Positions 1 to 8,997 of a DNA stretch of 64,000 nt are shown here, piece by piece. The translations under genes and the position numbers were made by a program. The notes beneath the pieces were generated by a model. That model worked only from the letters and a program-made list of their open reading frames with translations, had not been told where the DNA came from and made no database searches. Source of the DNA: BCD1 sp942492125. Lineage in GTDB: Bacteria > Bacteroidota > Bacteroidia > Chitinophagales > Saprospiraceae. Location of the stretch: NCBI GenBank assembly GCA_942492125.1, contig CALODM010000031.1, positions 558,001-622,000 on the forward strand, written 5' to 3'. Each line of letters begins with the position of its first letter. Within the stretch, counting starts at the first letter, position 1.

Positions 1-1
1 T

Positions 2-163
2 TCAGCTCCAGGTTTGATTTGGTTACTGATCGGCGGGGTATTTTACACTATTGGTGCCTTTTTCTACCTCAAACACAAAATTCCTTTCAATCACACCATA
101 TTCCACGTATTCGTTTTGTTGGGGAGTATCAGTCACTTTGTTTGTATTTTCTTTTATGTTTGA
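2..163 (+). CDS. Hemolysin III / PAQR-family membrane protein, C-terminal end only
   Basis: The window opens inside this gene, so only the last 53 codons are seen. They encode two hydrophobic segments separated by a short loop (KHKIPFNH), and the final helix carries FHVFVLLGSISHF, which matches the conserved last transmembrane segment of the hemolysin III / TrhA branch of the PAQR family, whose histidines are part of a metal site. Proteins of this family are seven-helix integral membrane proteins; their physiological role in bacteria is uncertain. The frame is open from the first base and ends in TGA. The next gene starts 26 bases downstream on the same strand. The family call is from motif recognition only; the missing N-terminal part would settle it. 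Confidence 0.75.
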   Translation, partial: SAPGLIWLLIGGVFYTIGAFFYLKHKIPFNHTIFHVFVLLGSISHFVCIFFYV

Positions 164-189
164 GTTTTGAAAAATAAACCTGACCGAAA

Positions 190-729
190 ATGCTGCAAAA
201 AGAAAATTCCGTGCTCGTTGTCATCGACATCCAGGGTAAACTGGCTCAATTGATGCACCAAAAAGACTTTGTTTACCAGAACGTAAATCGCCTGATTGAG
301 GGAGCGAAAGTATTAGGCATTCCTATTATTTGGACGGAGCAGTATCCCGAGGGGCTGGGAGGGACAATTCCCGAAATTGCCACTACACTTGAAAGTTTTA
401 AACCCATTTCAAAAATCACTTTCAGCTGTTGTCAGAATGATGAATTTTTAACAGCGCTTAAAGCTACCCGTCGCAAGCAAATCCTGATCACCGGTATCGA
501 AACACACATCTGCGTTTACCAAACGACAATTGAACTGCTGGAGGCCGGCTACGAGGTGGAAGTAGTGGCAGATGCCGTTTCTTCCCGAACGCCAGAAAAC
601 AAAGAAATCGGTCTCGAAAAAATGAAAACGGCCGGTGCCGGCATTACCGGTACGGAAACGGCTTTGTATGAATTGCTTAAGGTAGCGAAAGGGCCAGAAT
701 TCAAGCAGATTTTGAAGTTTGTGAAATAG
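190..729 (+). CDS. Isochorismatase-family cysteine hydrolase
   Basis: The 179-residue protein has the single Rossmann-like domain of the isochorismatase/cysteine hydrolase superfamily and is the usual length for it. The catalytic triad of the family is visible: Asp13 in VVIDIQ, Lys75 in ISKITFSCC and Cys108 in GIETHICV, where the cis-peptide pair before the cysteine region is also typical. The compact form with the GIETHICV motif is the group often labelled YcaC-like or hydrolase 'isochorismatase domain'. The substrate cannot be read from sequence, and no enterobactin or nicotinamide genes are nearby to suggest one. A TATGTTTG element at 155-162 fits a -7 box, but no -33 partner lies at the right distance, and it overlaps the end of the upstream gene. 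The start is the only ATG that keeps the first beta strand intact. Confidence 0.88.
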   Translation: MLQKENSVLVVIDIQGKLAQLMHQKDFVYQNVNRLIEGAKVLGIPIIWTEQYPEGLGGTIPEIATTLESFKPISKITFSCCQNDEFLTALKATRRKQILITGIETHICVYQTTIELLEAGYEVEVVADAVSSRTPENKEIGLEKMKTAGAGITGTETALYELLKVAKGPEFKQILKFVK

Positions 730-1174
730 GTAATTTTTCTTTTACAAAAGGGTACACCATTCTGTCTTTTCCCCGGCAAAAGGTGATTTTAATCATTGCT
801 ATCAACCTGAAAAAATATTAAATTAATTTCAGTGATTTTAGTTGAAAAACTACCTAAAATCCTTTATTTTTACTGTGTCACCAGCTGATGAATTAAAGCA
901 AACTATTTTCAGAAAGACTATTGTTTAAAACTACTTAATGCCGCAATAAAATCAGCAAAACCATCTTCAATCGTATAACTAACGATTTCTACATTTCTTA
1001 CTAGAACAGAAAGGCAATTTCTTTTTTGAAGTTGGCTCAGTTACTATTCCTTCTCAACAGTAATGTCATTTGTTTTAAACCAAAATTCAACATCCAGTGA
1101 CTAATTACAAAGAGGAAGAACCTCTCCCGTATTATCGTGTTTTTGAACTTTCAGGTTTGATCAAAATATATACC
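730..1174. other. AT-rich intergenic region with a possible gene remnant
   Basis: No complete gene is seen here. On the minus strand a frame without stops runs from about 1041 to the stop at 918-920 and would encode about 40 residues ending in EDGFADFIAALSSFKQ. It has no ATG, and 40 open codons in AT-rich DNA can occur by chance, so it is at most the eroded tail of an old gene. No tRNA-like fold and no strong hairpin was found. The promoter of the following lipoprotein gene should lie at the right-hand end, but no clear -7/-33 pair is visible. Confidence 0.4.
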
Positions 1175-2674
1175 ATGAAAAACAAAATTGGAGTTACTTT
1201 TATTTCTGTGGTACTTATGCTATCTGTGTTTACTTCCTGCCAAATACAGCAACCACAGCAGCATCTAAAGGAAATGACGATAACGACCTCCTCGAAGAAG
1301 GCTTTGAAGTTATTCCTGAAAGGTCGCAAAGATTTTGATCTGGCCAGGAATCATTCGGCTATTGAGTTTTTTGATAAAGCCATAGCCCTGGATTCTAATT
1401 TTGCTATGGCCTATGAATACCGCTCCTGGTTAGGGACAGACGATCTTTCCCGGAAGAATGCGAGGAAAAAAGCCTATGCCCTTATCGATAAGGTATCAGA
1501 GGGTGAGCGTTTATGGATTCTTTTCAATAGAGCATGGGCAAATAATGACCTTGAAAAGATAATCAAACATCTGGATTCTTTTTTGGCGCTATACCCTGAC
1601 GATAAACGAGGTAATTATTACGCAGGAGTCGTCAATAGTTATCTGATTAAAGATCAGGAAAAAGCGCTTTGGCACTACAACAAAGCACTGGAGTCTGACA
1701 AAGATTTTTTAATGGTTTATGTTGCTAAAAAAAATGTGGAAATAAAGCTTGAAAGATTCAGTGAAGCAGAAAAATCCATTCAAAACCTTATTAGGCTACA
1801 GCCCAATCAGGCAATACCCTATTTTTCCTACGGGCAACTGTTGACAAAGCTTGGCAGGTTTGATGAGTCGATCGAACAGCATGAAATCGCGCTAAAAAAA
1901 GATGCTGAATTTGACCAATGCTATTGCGAAATTGGACATAACTATATTTTGAAGGGTAAATATCAAAAAGCTCGTGAATATTACTGGAAAACCGTAAATC
2001 AAAAGTGTTCTGAAAGAGATATTTTGACTCCTGTTTTTTATGAGGCCATTTCCTACCTTTTTGAAGGTAACCTGGATGAATTCACCAATAGTTACCGTAA
2101 GTTTGGTGCAATTGCGAAAAAAAATAAACTCTGGAATAATTATATAAACGCCTTTGCAGAACCAGGCATCGTTTTTACCCAATTAAACAATCCTGTTGAA
2201 GCAAAAAAATACTTTGACAAAGCCATTGAACTCATAGAAACTTTACCCCTGTGTGAGGAAACGAAAAAAGACTATAGTGCCCGCTCTGACCGATGGCGAT
2301 TTTCCCTCTTTATAGCACAAAAGGATCTTAGAAAAGCAGAGGAGATATTAAAGAAAATAGACAGTGATTTATCTTCCGAAGGTCAATATGCATACGACCT
2401 CCACGCGAACTATGAAATGGCCAGCGGAAATCATGAAGAGGCCATTGAATTATTCAATAAGATCGATAACCTATGGCCGGTAATGATGTATGATCTGGCT
2501 GTTTGTTATGAAAAAGTCGGTGATAAAGAAAAAGCGCTGGAGTATTATTTGAAAATTAAAAACTTCAACGAAATCAGATGGACGTATGCAGCGGTCTGGC
2601 AGAATATACTTAACAAAGTTGAAGTGCTCCAAGCTGAAATCCAGGTTCTAAGAACGAGGTTAGTTAGCTCTTGA
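1175..2674 (+). CDS. TPR-repeat lipoprotein
   Basis: The 499-residue protein begins with a lipoprotein signal peptide, MKNKIGVTFISVVLMLSVFTSC, with the lipid-modified cysteine at residue 22. The ATG at 1175 was chosen because it starts directly at this signal; the frame is open further upstream to a GTG at 1097, which would put 26 unlikely residues in front of it. After the cysteine, most of the protein is helical and carries repeated TPR-like units such as NHSAIEFFDKAIALDSNFAMAY, EKALWHYNKALESDKDFLMVY and KALEYYLKIKNFNEI. It is likely a cell-envelope protein that works as a protein-binding scaffold. No partner is indicated by the neighbours. A palindromic hairpin follows at 2683-2717. Confidence 0.8.
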   Translation: MKNKIGVTFISVVLMLSVFTSCQIQQPQQHLKEMTITTSSKKALKLFLKGRKDFDLARNHSAIEFFDKAIALDSNFAMAYEYRSWLGTDDLSRKNARKKAYALIDKVSEGERLWILFNRAWANNDLEKIIKHLDSFLALYPDDKRGNYYAGVVNSYLIKDQEKALWHYNKALESDKDFLMVYVAKKNVEIKLERFSEAEKSIQNLIRLQPNQAIPYFSYGQLLTKLGRFDESIEQHEIALKKDAEFDQCYCEIGHNYILKGKYQKAREYYWKTVNQKCSERDILTPVFYEAISYLFEGNLDEFTNSYRKFGAIAKKNKLWNNYINAFAEPGIVFTQLNNPVEAKKYFDKAIELIETLPLCEETKKDYSARSDRWRFSLFIAQKDLRKAEEILKKIDSDLSSEGQYAYDLHANYEMASGNHEEAIELFNKIDNLWPVMMYDLAVCYEKVGDKEKALEYYLKIKNFNEIRWTYAAVWQNILNKVEVLQAEIQVLRTRLVSS

Positions 2675-2682
2675 GACGCACT

Positions 2683-2717
2683 CAGACCTCCGAGGTTTTT
2701 AAAACCTCGGAGGTCTG
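2683..2717. repeat. 17-bp-arm palindrome, probable terminator or dispersed repeat
   Basis: The arms CAGACCTCCGAGGTTTT (2683-2699) and AAAACCTCGGAGGTCTG (2701-2717) are perfect inverted copies around a single base. The element lies 9 bases after the stop of the TPR lipoprotein gene. The central run of T followed by A makes it readable as a terminator from either side. Short perfect palindromes of this general look recur in Bacteroidota genomes, so it may belong to a dispersed family, but only one copy is present in this window. Confidence 0.65.
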
Positions 2718-2876
2718 GTTTGCCCCCCTGCCCCCATTATAAAAAAGCCACGAGATCGGCAAACGTGACATTTCAGGAAATTTTTTCCATAAATTAATGA
2801 TCCCTGTACCCTCGTATGGCATATTTGTACGCTACCACAATTGACGCTTTACAAATTTTCAAAACGATACACTGGT

Positions 2877-3998
2877 ATGAAAAGCGTGCTCATTCTTGGT
2901 GGTTACGGCAATGCCGGATTCCTCATTTCAAAATACTTGCTTCAGGAAACCCCGGATATTTCCATAATCATTGCCGGACGAAGGCTTGAAAAGGGCGTAG
3001 AAGCTGCGATAAAGCTAAATGAATCATTTCCAGGAAACCGGGCAAGCGCCCTGCAAGTAGATATAACAGACAGCGCTGTTTTCAGAAGTGCTCTGCAAAA
3101 ATGTGATCTTGTGGTTATGGCCTCCAGCACTCTCAAATATGTACGATCTGTGGCTGAAGAAGTGTTGAAAGCAGGAGTAGACTATCTGGATATACAGCTT
3201 TCATCGCCTTTGAAACTCGATGTGCTTTTTGAGTTTGAGGAAAAAATCAAAACAGCGGGATGTTGTTTTATTACCGATGGTGGTTTTCATCCCGGAGTTC
3301 CTTCTGCAATGGTTCGCTACGCTGCTGAATTATTTGAAAAACTTTACGTTGCCAATATTTTCGGAGGCCTAAGGGTTGACTGGGCCGCAATAGATGCATC
3401 TGAAGGTACCATGGAGGAGATGCTGGAAGAATTCAGGCACTACAGCTCCCTGCATTTCAAGGATGGGCAATGGAAAAATATGAGCTGGCTGGCCATTCCT
3501 CCTAAATACGATTTTGGAGCCCCTTTTGGGAAATTGTTCGTCTCAACCATGTTGCTCCAGGAACAGAAGTTTTTACCTGAAATGATACCTACATTGAAAG
3601 AAACCGGTTTTTATGTCAGCGGTTTTAATCCTGTAATGGACTACCTGATATTACCTTTAATACTCATTGCTTTAAAACGAAAATCACGGTTTTTTGAATC
3701 CATGGCTTATAGACTGTTCAACTTTGGCATGAAGTTCAGCAAACCTCCTTTTGGTGTCCGTTTGATTGCGGATTGCCAGGGAATCAAATCGGGACAACAA
3801 CAACGGCTAAAATTCGTCCTGGAACACGAGGACGAATATTTTCTCACGGCTGTTCCTACCGTTGCCTGTTTGCTCCAGTTACTAGATGGTTCCATTAGAA
3901 AAACCGGTCTTTGGTTCCAGGCCAACGCAGTGGAGCCAAGGCGATTCTTCGATGATATGGCTCGTATGGGATTACCGCTCAAAATTAAGGAAGGCTGA
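2877..3998 (+). CDS. Saccharopine dehydrogenase-like NAD(P)-binding protein
   Basis: The protein has 373 residues when started at the ATG at 2877, which places the dinucleotide-binding Rossmann motif GGYGNAG at residues 8-14; a TTG at 2841 would only add a disordered stretch. The N-terminal half continues with the pattern of saccharopine dehydrogenase NADP-binding domains: IIAGRRLEK after the second strand, ALQVDITDS and VVMASSTLKYVRSVAEEVL, followed by YLDIQLSS. The second half lacks an obvious catalytic signature and contains a hydrophobic stretch, VMDYLILPLILIALKRK, that could touch the membrane. This family in bacteria is mostly uncharacterised; saccharopine or lysine metabolism should not be assumed. 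It may form a loose pair with the acyltransferase-like gene 138 bases downstream. Confidence 0.7.
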   Translation: MKSVLILGGYGNAGFLISKYLLQETPDISIIIAGRRLEKGVEAAIKLNESFPGNRASALQVDITDSAVFRSALQKCDLVVMASSTLKYVRSVAEEVLKAGVDYLDIQLSSPLKLDVLFEFEEKIKTAGCCFITDGGFHPGVPSAMVRYAAELFEKLYVANIFGGLRVDWAAIDASEGTMEEMLEEFRHYSSLHFKDGQWKNMSWLAIPPKYDFGAPFGKLFVSTMLLQEQKFLPEMIPTLKETGFYVSGFNPVMDYLILPLILIALKRKSRFFESMAYRLFNFGMKFSKPPFGVRLIADCQGIKSGQQQRLKFVLEHEDEYFLTAVPTVACLLQLLDGSIRKTGLWFQANAVEPRRFFDDMARMGLPLKIKEG

Positions 3999-4136
3999 GA
4001 ATATCCTTATCTTTGTTAAAAGGGAAACGCGCTCTTACAACAAATGACCATGATATCGGAAGAAAGGGATGCCCGGGCTATCATAAAGCCTAAAAGGCTA
4101 TTGAAGCACTGAAATACATCATACAATGATCGACAA

Positions 4137-4919
4137 ATGAGTCAAAAAAATCAAAAAGGTTACACTTCCAAACCATTATCTTTCAACCGTCAAATGGTCA
4201 TTGCTTCCATTGCCGGAAACAAACGTTCAGCCATCCATTGTGTGACAGAACTGGACGTAACCCGCCCGAGGTCTATTTTCAGAAAACACCTCGAAGAAAC
4301 GGGAGAAAAACTATCCTTTACGGCCTATCTGGTAAAATGTCTGGCTTACACCCTTCAAGAATATCCGGAATTTAATGCCTTTATCAGGAGGAAAAAAGTG
4401 ATTATGCTTGAAGACATTACCATCAGTGTTTTGGTAGAAAGAACTATTGATGGTGAAAAGGTTCCGGAACCTATTGGCATTAAATCAGCAGACCAAAAAA
4501 TCTACCGCCAAATTCATGATGAAATCCGTCAGGGCCAAAGCACTCCTTCTGATAGCCTGGGTAAGCTTTCCAATATAACCTGGATAAGATTTATACCCCG
4601 ATTCTTACTCAAGCTGTTCGTCCGGATGGCTGATCGTAATATTTCTATGGCAAAAAAATATGGCAAAGTAGCTATTTCGGCTATTGGTATGCACACACCT
4701 TCCTCTACCTGGTTTATTCCTAATGGAACGGCTACTGTATTATTAACCGTGGGAACGATCAGTGAAAAGATTTCCCGGGTCAATAATAAATATGAAGCCC
4801 GGGAGATCTTACACCTGACCACTTCCTTTGACCACGAACTCATCGACGGAGCTCCGGCAGGCAGGTTTATGAAAGAATTTTCAAAAACGGTTGAAAAAGG
4901 TCATTTACTGACGTTATAA
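4137..4919 (+). CDS. Free-standing 2-oxoacid dehydrogenase E2-type acyltransferase domain
   Basis: The 260-residue protein matches only the catalytic domain of dihydrolipoamide acyltransferases: an early LSFNRQMVIASI helix, a central FTAYLVKCLAYTLQEYPEFNAFI segment and the C-terminal motif SFDHELIDGAPAGRF. In the last, His233 and Asp237 correspond to the HxxxDG catalytic pair. Unlike true E2 subunits there is no lipoyl domain or peripheral-subunit-binding domain, and no E1 or E3 gene is near. It may be an acyltransferase using a soluble acyl-CoA, or a non-enzymatic relative; the chloramphenicol acetyltransferase fold is shared. A TATCTTTG -7-like element sits at 4008-4015, without a clear -33 box. 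The gene ends before a strong hairpin. Confidence 0.75.
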   Translation: MSQKNQKGYTSKPLSFNRQMVIASIAGNKRSAIHCVTELDVTRPRSIFRKHLEETGEKLSFTAYLVKCLAYTLQEYPEFNAFIRRKKVIMLEDITISVLVERTIDGEKVPEPIGIKSADQKIYRQIHDEIRQGQSTPSDSLGKLSNITWIRFIPRFLLKLFVRMADRNISMAKKYGKVAISAIGMHTPSSTWFIPNGTATVLLTVGTISEKISRVNNKYEAREILHLTTSFDHELIDGAPAGRFMKEFSKTVEKGHLLTL

Positions 4920-5021
4920 TTTATTCCATGTAAGAGTGTTTTTCCTTTTTTCAACCTCTTGCTTTACAGGAAGGATAGTTTAAATTAATTAAAAGAATTG
5001 TCAAGATCTGATTTCGATAAC

Positions 5022-5065
5022 TTCTCTAAGGGAGGTCAAGCTGCCTCCCTTAGAGAACATTTTTT
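5022..5065. terminator. Strong bidirectional terminator between convergent genes
   Basis: The arms TTCTCTAAGGGAGG (5022-5035) and CCTCCCTTAGAGAA (5044-5057) are perfect 14-base inverted copies around an 8-base loop, and T residues follow at 5060-5065. It lies between the acyltransferase-like gene on the plus strand and the last gene of the polysaccharide locus on the minus strand, so it probably ends transcription from both sides. The plus-strand T run makes that direction the more secure call. Confidence 0.8.
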
Positions 5066-5207
5066 AAAATCAAGCTAAAACCAATCCCAAAATTCAAGCC
5101 TGACTTTCAGAAAAGAGTCAATAGATCATTTAAATTCATATCAAAAACATCCCTCACCTTACTCTAAACCATGAATAAACCAATACCTTATCAGGGAATA
5201 GCCTTTT

Positions 5208-6869
5208 CTATCTGTTGCGTTGATAAAGGATAACTTTGTAAATTCCTGGTGTCGTAATGGTATTAGCCCCACCTGGCGAGTATACAAATTGATCTCCTTC
5301 GACTACATCAAGATCAGTTTCCTTAAACTGAAATTTTGAATCAATTCTTATTTCTCTTCCTATAACCCTTAGCAATTCGTGGTGATAAGTTTCATCCCCG
5401 TTGAGCCAGCGCGTTTCAACCCAATTGCCCTCTTGAAATCGCCCTTCGGTTACCTTACCGATGTAATTGATCTGATCGCCTGAATCCTTTCGGAATGTCA
5501 CCTTGAAATTCATCCCAGCGACCAGGAATTGATTCTCCCCTGTATTAATGATCAGGCCGAAAGCTGGTTGAGTGGGATCATGAATCTTAAGGACTACTTC
5601 ATATCCATTGATGTTCAAAATTTCATCCTGATGATCCCTGTCGAGATGTATTCCCCGCATGTGTCCGGTCCCTTGAAATTCTGTGATAATCGGCAGGAGT
5701 TCATTCAGCACAGCATAGGACGATCCAAACAGAATATCTCCCGCAGCATCCTCAATACCAAAGGGTGAAAAGCAGATCGCATCATATTCTGCAAAGGCAT
5801 AAAAGGCTCGGGCAGGATCAAGGGAAGATTCCGGAACAAGCAAAGGGTTATCTGCTTTACGATAATACATACTATAGATCTCCTTATAGTTAGGCAAGTA
5901 AATGTCCGGACAAACCACATCGATAGACGGAGCTGCGGCTTTGTAAATATCCATAACTCTGGACACGGGTCCTCCATTGGGATATACACCAGGTAAATCC
6001 TCAGGCTTTTGAACTATCCAGGCATTCACAAACATTGGGAGGTTGTGTATTTTTCTTCCGGAATCAGCTATATAGTCCATGTACTTTGCATAATGCCAGG
6101 CCATAAAAAACTCTTTTGCCTGCGGGTTATCACCGAAAACTGCTGACCAGTTCCCAGATGTTCTGGAACCATTGGTCTCCCAAACAGATTTGATCTCTTC
6201 TTTGAGATTTTCCTTATGTTTCTTAAGATAATTGATCAACTCCCCCGGAACCTTTCCTTCAAAAGCATCCAAAGCTTCCCTCCGATAATCGATATCCTGA
6301 AATATACCTACTTCATTTTCAGGTTGAACCATGATAACGGTTTGGTTGCTGTTTTTTTCTTTGATCCTCTGCATCAGTGCGGAAAATGCAGCAGCATCAG
6401 CGTTTCTCGATTGCTCAGAGAAGACGGATAATGTTTCTGATAACCTTCCATCTTTTGTCTTTACTCTTGGGAATCTTCCGGTATCTTTTTTTACCCAAAG
6501 CGGGATGTAACTGGACTGGCCATTTTTCCAGGAACCAAACCAGACAACAACTAGCTTGAGTTTGTTTTTTTGAGCATTCTCCATCAGGTAATCAATCATC
6601 TGATAGTCAAATTTGCCTTCTTCGGGTTCAAACTGGTCCCAGGATACAGTGGCCAAAACCGTATTGAGATTCAGGTTTTTTAATTTTGGCCATATCTGTT
6701 CCATATATTCAGGGGAAGATGCTGAAGAATTGTGTAACTCTCCCGCAATCATCATAAATGGTTGATCATGGACAAAAAGCTGATTGTTCTTTAGGTAGGG
6801 CAATGAAACTTGCGAGAAGCCAATTGAATAAAGAGTGCCCAAAAACAGTATTAAAATGGTTTTTTTCAC
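5208..6869 (-). CDS. GH35-type beta-galactosidase (GH-A clan), secreted
   Basis: The 553-residue product is a clan GH-A (beta/alpha)8 glycoside hydrolase resembling GH35 enzymes with a C-terminal DUF5597 domain, some of which remove galactose from xyloglucan. The N-terminal barrel carries FMMIAGELHNSSASSPEYM and VSWDQFEPEEGKFDY. The acid/base glutamate is expected at Glu186 in VQPENEVG and the nucleophile at Glu347 in LLVPESS. A signal peptide, MKKTILILFLGTLYSIGFSQ, follows a GTG codon at 6869; the frame extends to 6962, but those residues would spoil the signal. It is the last gene of the utilisation locus, 111 bases after the glucoamylase-like gene, and probably acts in the periplasm on oligosaccharides brought in by SusCD. 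The exact sugar linkage is not shown by sequence. Confidence 0.82.
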   Translation of the reverse strand: MKKTILILFLGTLYSIGFSQVSLPYLKNNQLFVHDQPFMMIAGELHNSSASSPEYMEQIWPKLKNLNLNTVLATVSWDQFEPEEGKFDYQMIDYLMENAQKNKLKLVVVWFGSWKNGQSSYIPLWVKKDTGRFPRVKTKDGRLSETLSVFSEQSRNADAAAFSALMQRIKEKNSNQTVIMVQPENEVGIFQDIDYRREALDAFEGKVPGELINYLKKHKENLKEEIKSVWETNGSRTSGNWSAVFGDNPQAKEFFMAWHYAKYMDYIADSGRKIHNLPMFVNAWIVQKPEDLPGVYPNGGPVSRVMDIYKAAAPSIDVVCPDIYLPNYKEIYSMYYRKADNPLLVPESSLDPARAFYAFAEYDAICFSPFGIEDAAGDILFGSSYAVLNELLPIITEFQGTGHMRGIHLDRDHQDEILNINGYEVVLKIHDPTQPAFGLIINTGENQFLVAGMNFKVTFRKDSGDQINYIGKVTEGRFQEGNWVETRWLNGDETYHHELLRVIGREIRIDSKFQFKETDLDVVEGDQFVYSPGGANTITTPGIYKVILYQRNR

Positions 6870-6980
6870 GATGTTAATTGTTTGTTTGTTTTTAAAGGAC
6901 AGGCAAATGAAAAATGACACCATTATTTTAGTCTTTTGGTGTATCCTGCCGTGCAGTTCCATTCGAAGCTTTAATCATTA

Positions 6981-8828
6981 TCAAAAAGACTCTATCAAAA
7001 GATCCAATGATTCATTAATAGAAGGATCGGATAAATAAAGTGTTCCAACCCTGTTCTCCTGCACTTGTTCAATGGCCATTATGATCGGACCGATATTGAT
7101 ATCAAAAGGGTTCCAGTTTGGGGCAGGTTGAATCCCATTTATTAAATTGTTCATTCTGACGTTATCTGGCAAGCCCAGGTATTCGTGATAGTATCCCAAA
7201 TTGGCAAAGGCCCTAAGCGCAGACATCGCTTTGTCATAGGTGAATGGAAGTGCCAAAGCAGCACCGTATGGAGCAGGAGAAATCTGGATTACATCACCCA
7301 ATGATGTACCATGAACAGACCCGCCCTGATTACTGATATATCGATTCCAATTCAAAAACCCTTCCGGTCTAACTTCTTTAACTGTGGAACAAGCCGTCAA
7401 TCCCATCAAAGGAAGGTCGAAGGCATTCTGGCAAGTTGAAGCATCATTATTAAAGGCGGCCACCGCATTGGTCTTGTAAGGTTCCAAGGGCCCGGTCCAT
7501 AATTGCAACCAATTGTAAGTAAACCCAGCACCAAACCAACTGGGATAAAATCCGCTTTTTTCCTCTCTGATAATTGCCTCAAAGATACTGGCGGACAAAA
7601 TACCTGATGCTACGGCTTCCAAGTAAACCAGTTCTGTCTCCTCTGAAAAAGCTAAAGCCCAGCGATAATTATTCATTTCACCAGTGAACCCTTCAAATCC
7701 CATGGCGATCTTGTCATCTTCCGCCAGAGCAGCGGTCCAATCAGGTCTGGACAACAAACTCTCCGCCATAGAAACGATCTCGGTATCATCAGAATAATAC
7801 TGGCGGACAACACGGATACCCGCTGCGCAAATAGCCCAGTCTATTGTACTAACATCCGCCAGATAGTAAGAACCATCTTTTCTAAAATAATGATGAGGGA
7901 AACCGTGCCAGCCACCCGAGCCATCAAACCAGTTTTGCTCTGTTTGCCATTTAAGCATGGCCCTGATCCGGCTTTTTGCTTCTTCAGGGGAAAGGTATCC
8001 CTCTTCCGTAGCAAGGATGAAGATGGCATAAGCATATCCCAACCCCGACAGTGCAACTTTATCCGTATCCGTATAGGATTCCAGGACAACTCCCTTTTCC
8101 TCGGAAACACTCACATAGTTCCAATCAAAGAAATTAAAGGATGACCGCTTAAGCCAGTCCAGAAAATCTACATCAGAGGAAGGAGGAGAAAAGGGTTCCA
8201 TATCCTCCGTTTTTAAATAAACATCGTCTAACCCAAATTTGACGGAATCAGCCGGGCCACTTGTATTACTGTAGAATATTACTTCCTTCGCGTTAGAACT
8301 TTCAAAGTTGAATGAATAAGTTTTGAACTTCATGGTTTCCAATTCAAAACGCTCCTCAGCTACCACATTTCCATCAGGAGCCAAAACTTTTACATTCAAC
8401 AAACTTTCATCATAACCCAAAGCATTAAAACTCAAACCTGTAACCTTATCAGAGATCATTGCAGGCAAAGTATGGTTATCGAATAATGTTTTGAAAAAGG
8501 CCATCTTTACACCGAAATAGCCAGAATCCCTGTCAGACTGGCATTCGAGGTAAGGGTTTTTTTGGAAGTATTGGCGCCGGAAAACAACCCTCGCACCGTC
8601 TGTCCAGAAAGGACGTACCTGAGAATTGAATTCTGTCCAAAATTCCTTTCCCTGATCTGCATTATATAAAGGAATACCAATATTGTAGGTCGCTGAATCT
8701 ACTTCCGAAATGATCTCACCCGAATCGTCAATTACTTCAGGGCGAAAGCTTTGGTCAGGTGTACAGCCTGCCCATAACACAAAAACCAGTAAAGGTATCA
8801 AAGGGATTTTTATTACAATTTGACTCAT
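6981..8828 (-). CDS. Glucoamylase-like (PF10091 / GH144-type) lipoprotein
   Basis: The 615-residue lipoprotein starts MSQIVIKIPLIPLLVFVLWAGC, with the lipid cysteine at residue 22; ATG at 8828 is preferred to an upstream TTG. Residues 45-210 form a beta-rich region ending GLDDVYL, which looks like a carbohydrate-binding jelly roll. From about residue 222 the sequence follows the glucoamylase-like domain: SSFNFFDW, ALSGLGYAYAIFILATEEGYLSPEEA, DVSTIDWAICAAGI and PLMGLTACS. Characterised members of this group include GH144 endo-beta-1,2-glucanases. It is encoded between SusD and the GH35-type gene, so it is likely the surface or periplasmic endo-acting enzyme of the locus. That the substrate is beta-1,2-glucan is inference from the family only. 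Confidence 0.8.
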   Translation of the reverse strand: MSQIVIKIPLIPLLVFVLWAGCTPDQSFRPEVIDDSGEIISEVDSATYNIGIPLYNADQGKEFWTEFNSQVRPFWTDGARVVFRRQYFQKNPYLECQSDRDSGYFGVKMAFFKTLFDNHTLPAMISDKVTGLSFNALGYDESLLNVKVLAPDGNVVAEERFELETMKFKTYSFNFESSNAKEVIFYSNTSGPADSVKFGLDDVYLKTEDMEPFSPPSSDVDFLDWLKRSSFNFFDWNYVSVSEEKGVVLESYTDTDKVALSGLGYAYAIFILATEEGYLSPEEAKSRIRAMLKWQTEQNWFDGSGGWHGFPHHYFRKDGSYYLADVSTIDWAICAAGIRVVRQYYSDDTEIVSMAESLLSRPDWTAALAEDDKIAMGFEGFTGEMNNYRWALAFSEETELVYLEAVASGILSASIFEAIIREEKSGFYPSWFGAGFTYNWLQLWTGPLEPYKTNAVAAFNNDASTCQNAFDLPLMGLTACSTVKEVRPEGFLNWNRYISNQGGSVHGTSLGDVIQISPAPYGAALALPFTYDKAMSALRAFANLGYYHEYLGLPDNVRMNNLINGIQPAPNWNPFDINIGPIIMAIEQVQENRVGTLYLSDPSINESLDLLIESF

Positions 8829-8997
8829 GATAAAAGTTTTGAAGTAAGGCAAGGCAACTCATAACAGGTAAAAAAATACTGTACTTGTCCTGCACCTGAT
8901 CGGGATGAAACAAGTTACCGACATCCATTCGAGCAATACCCTTCACTTAAAGCAGGTTCAATATCTGTCTATCCGGGCACGCATGTTTTGGAAGTTT

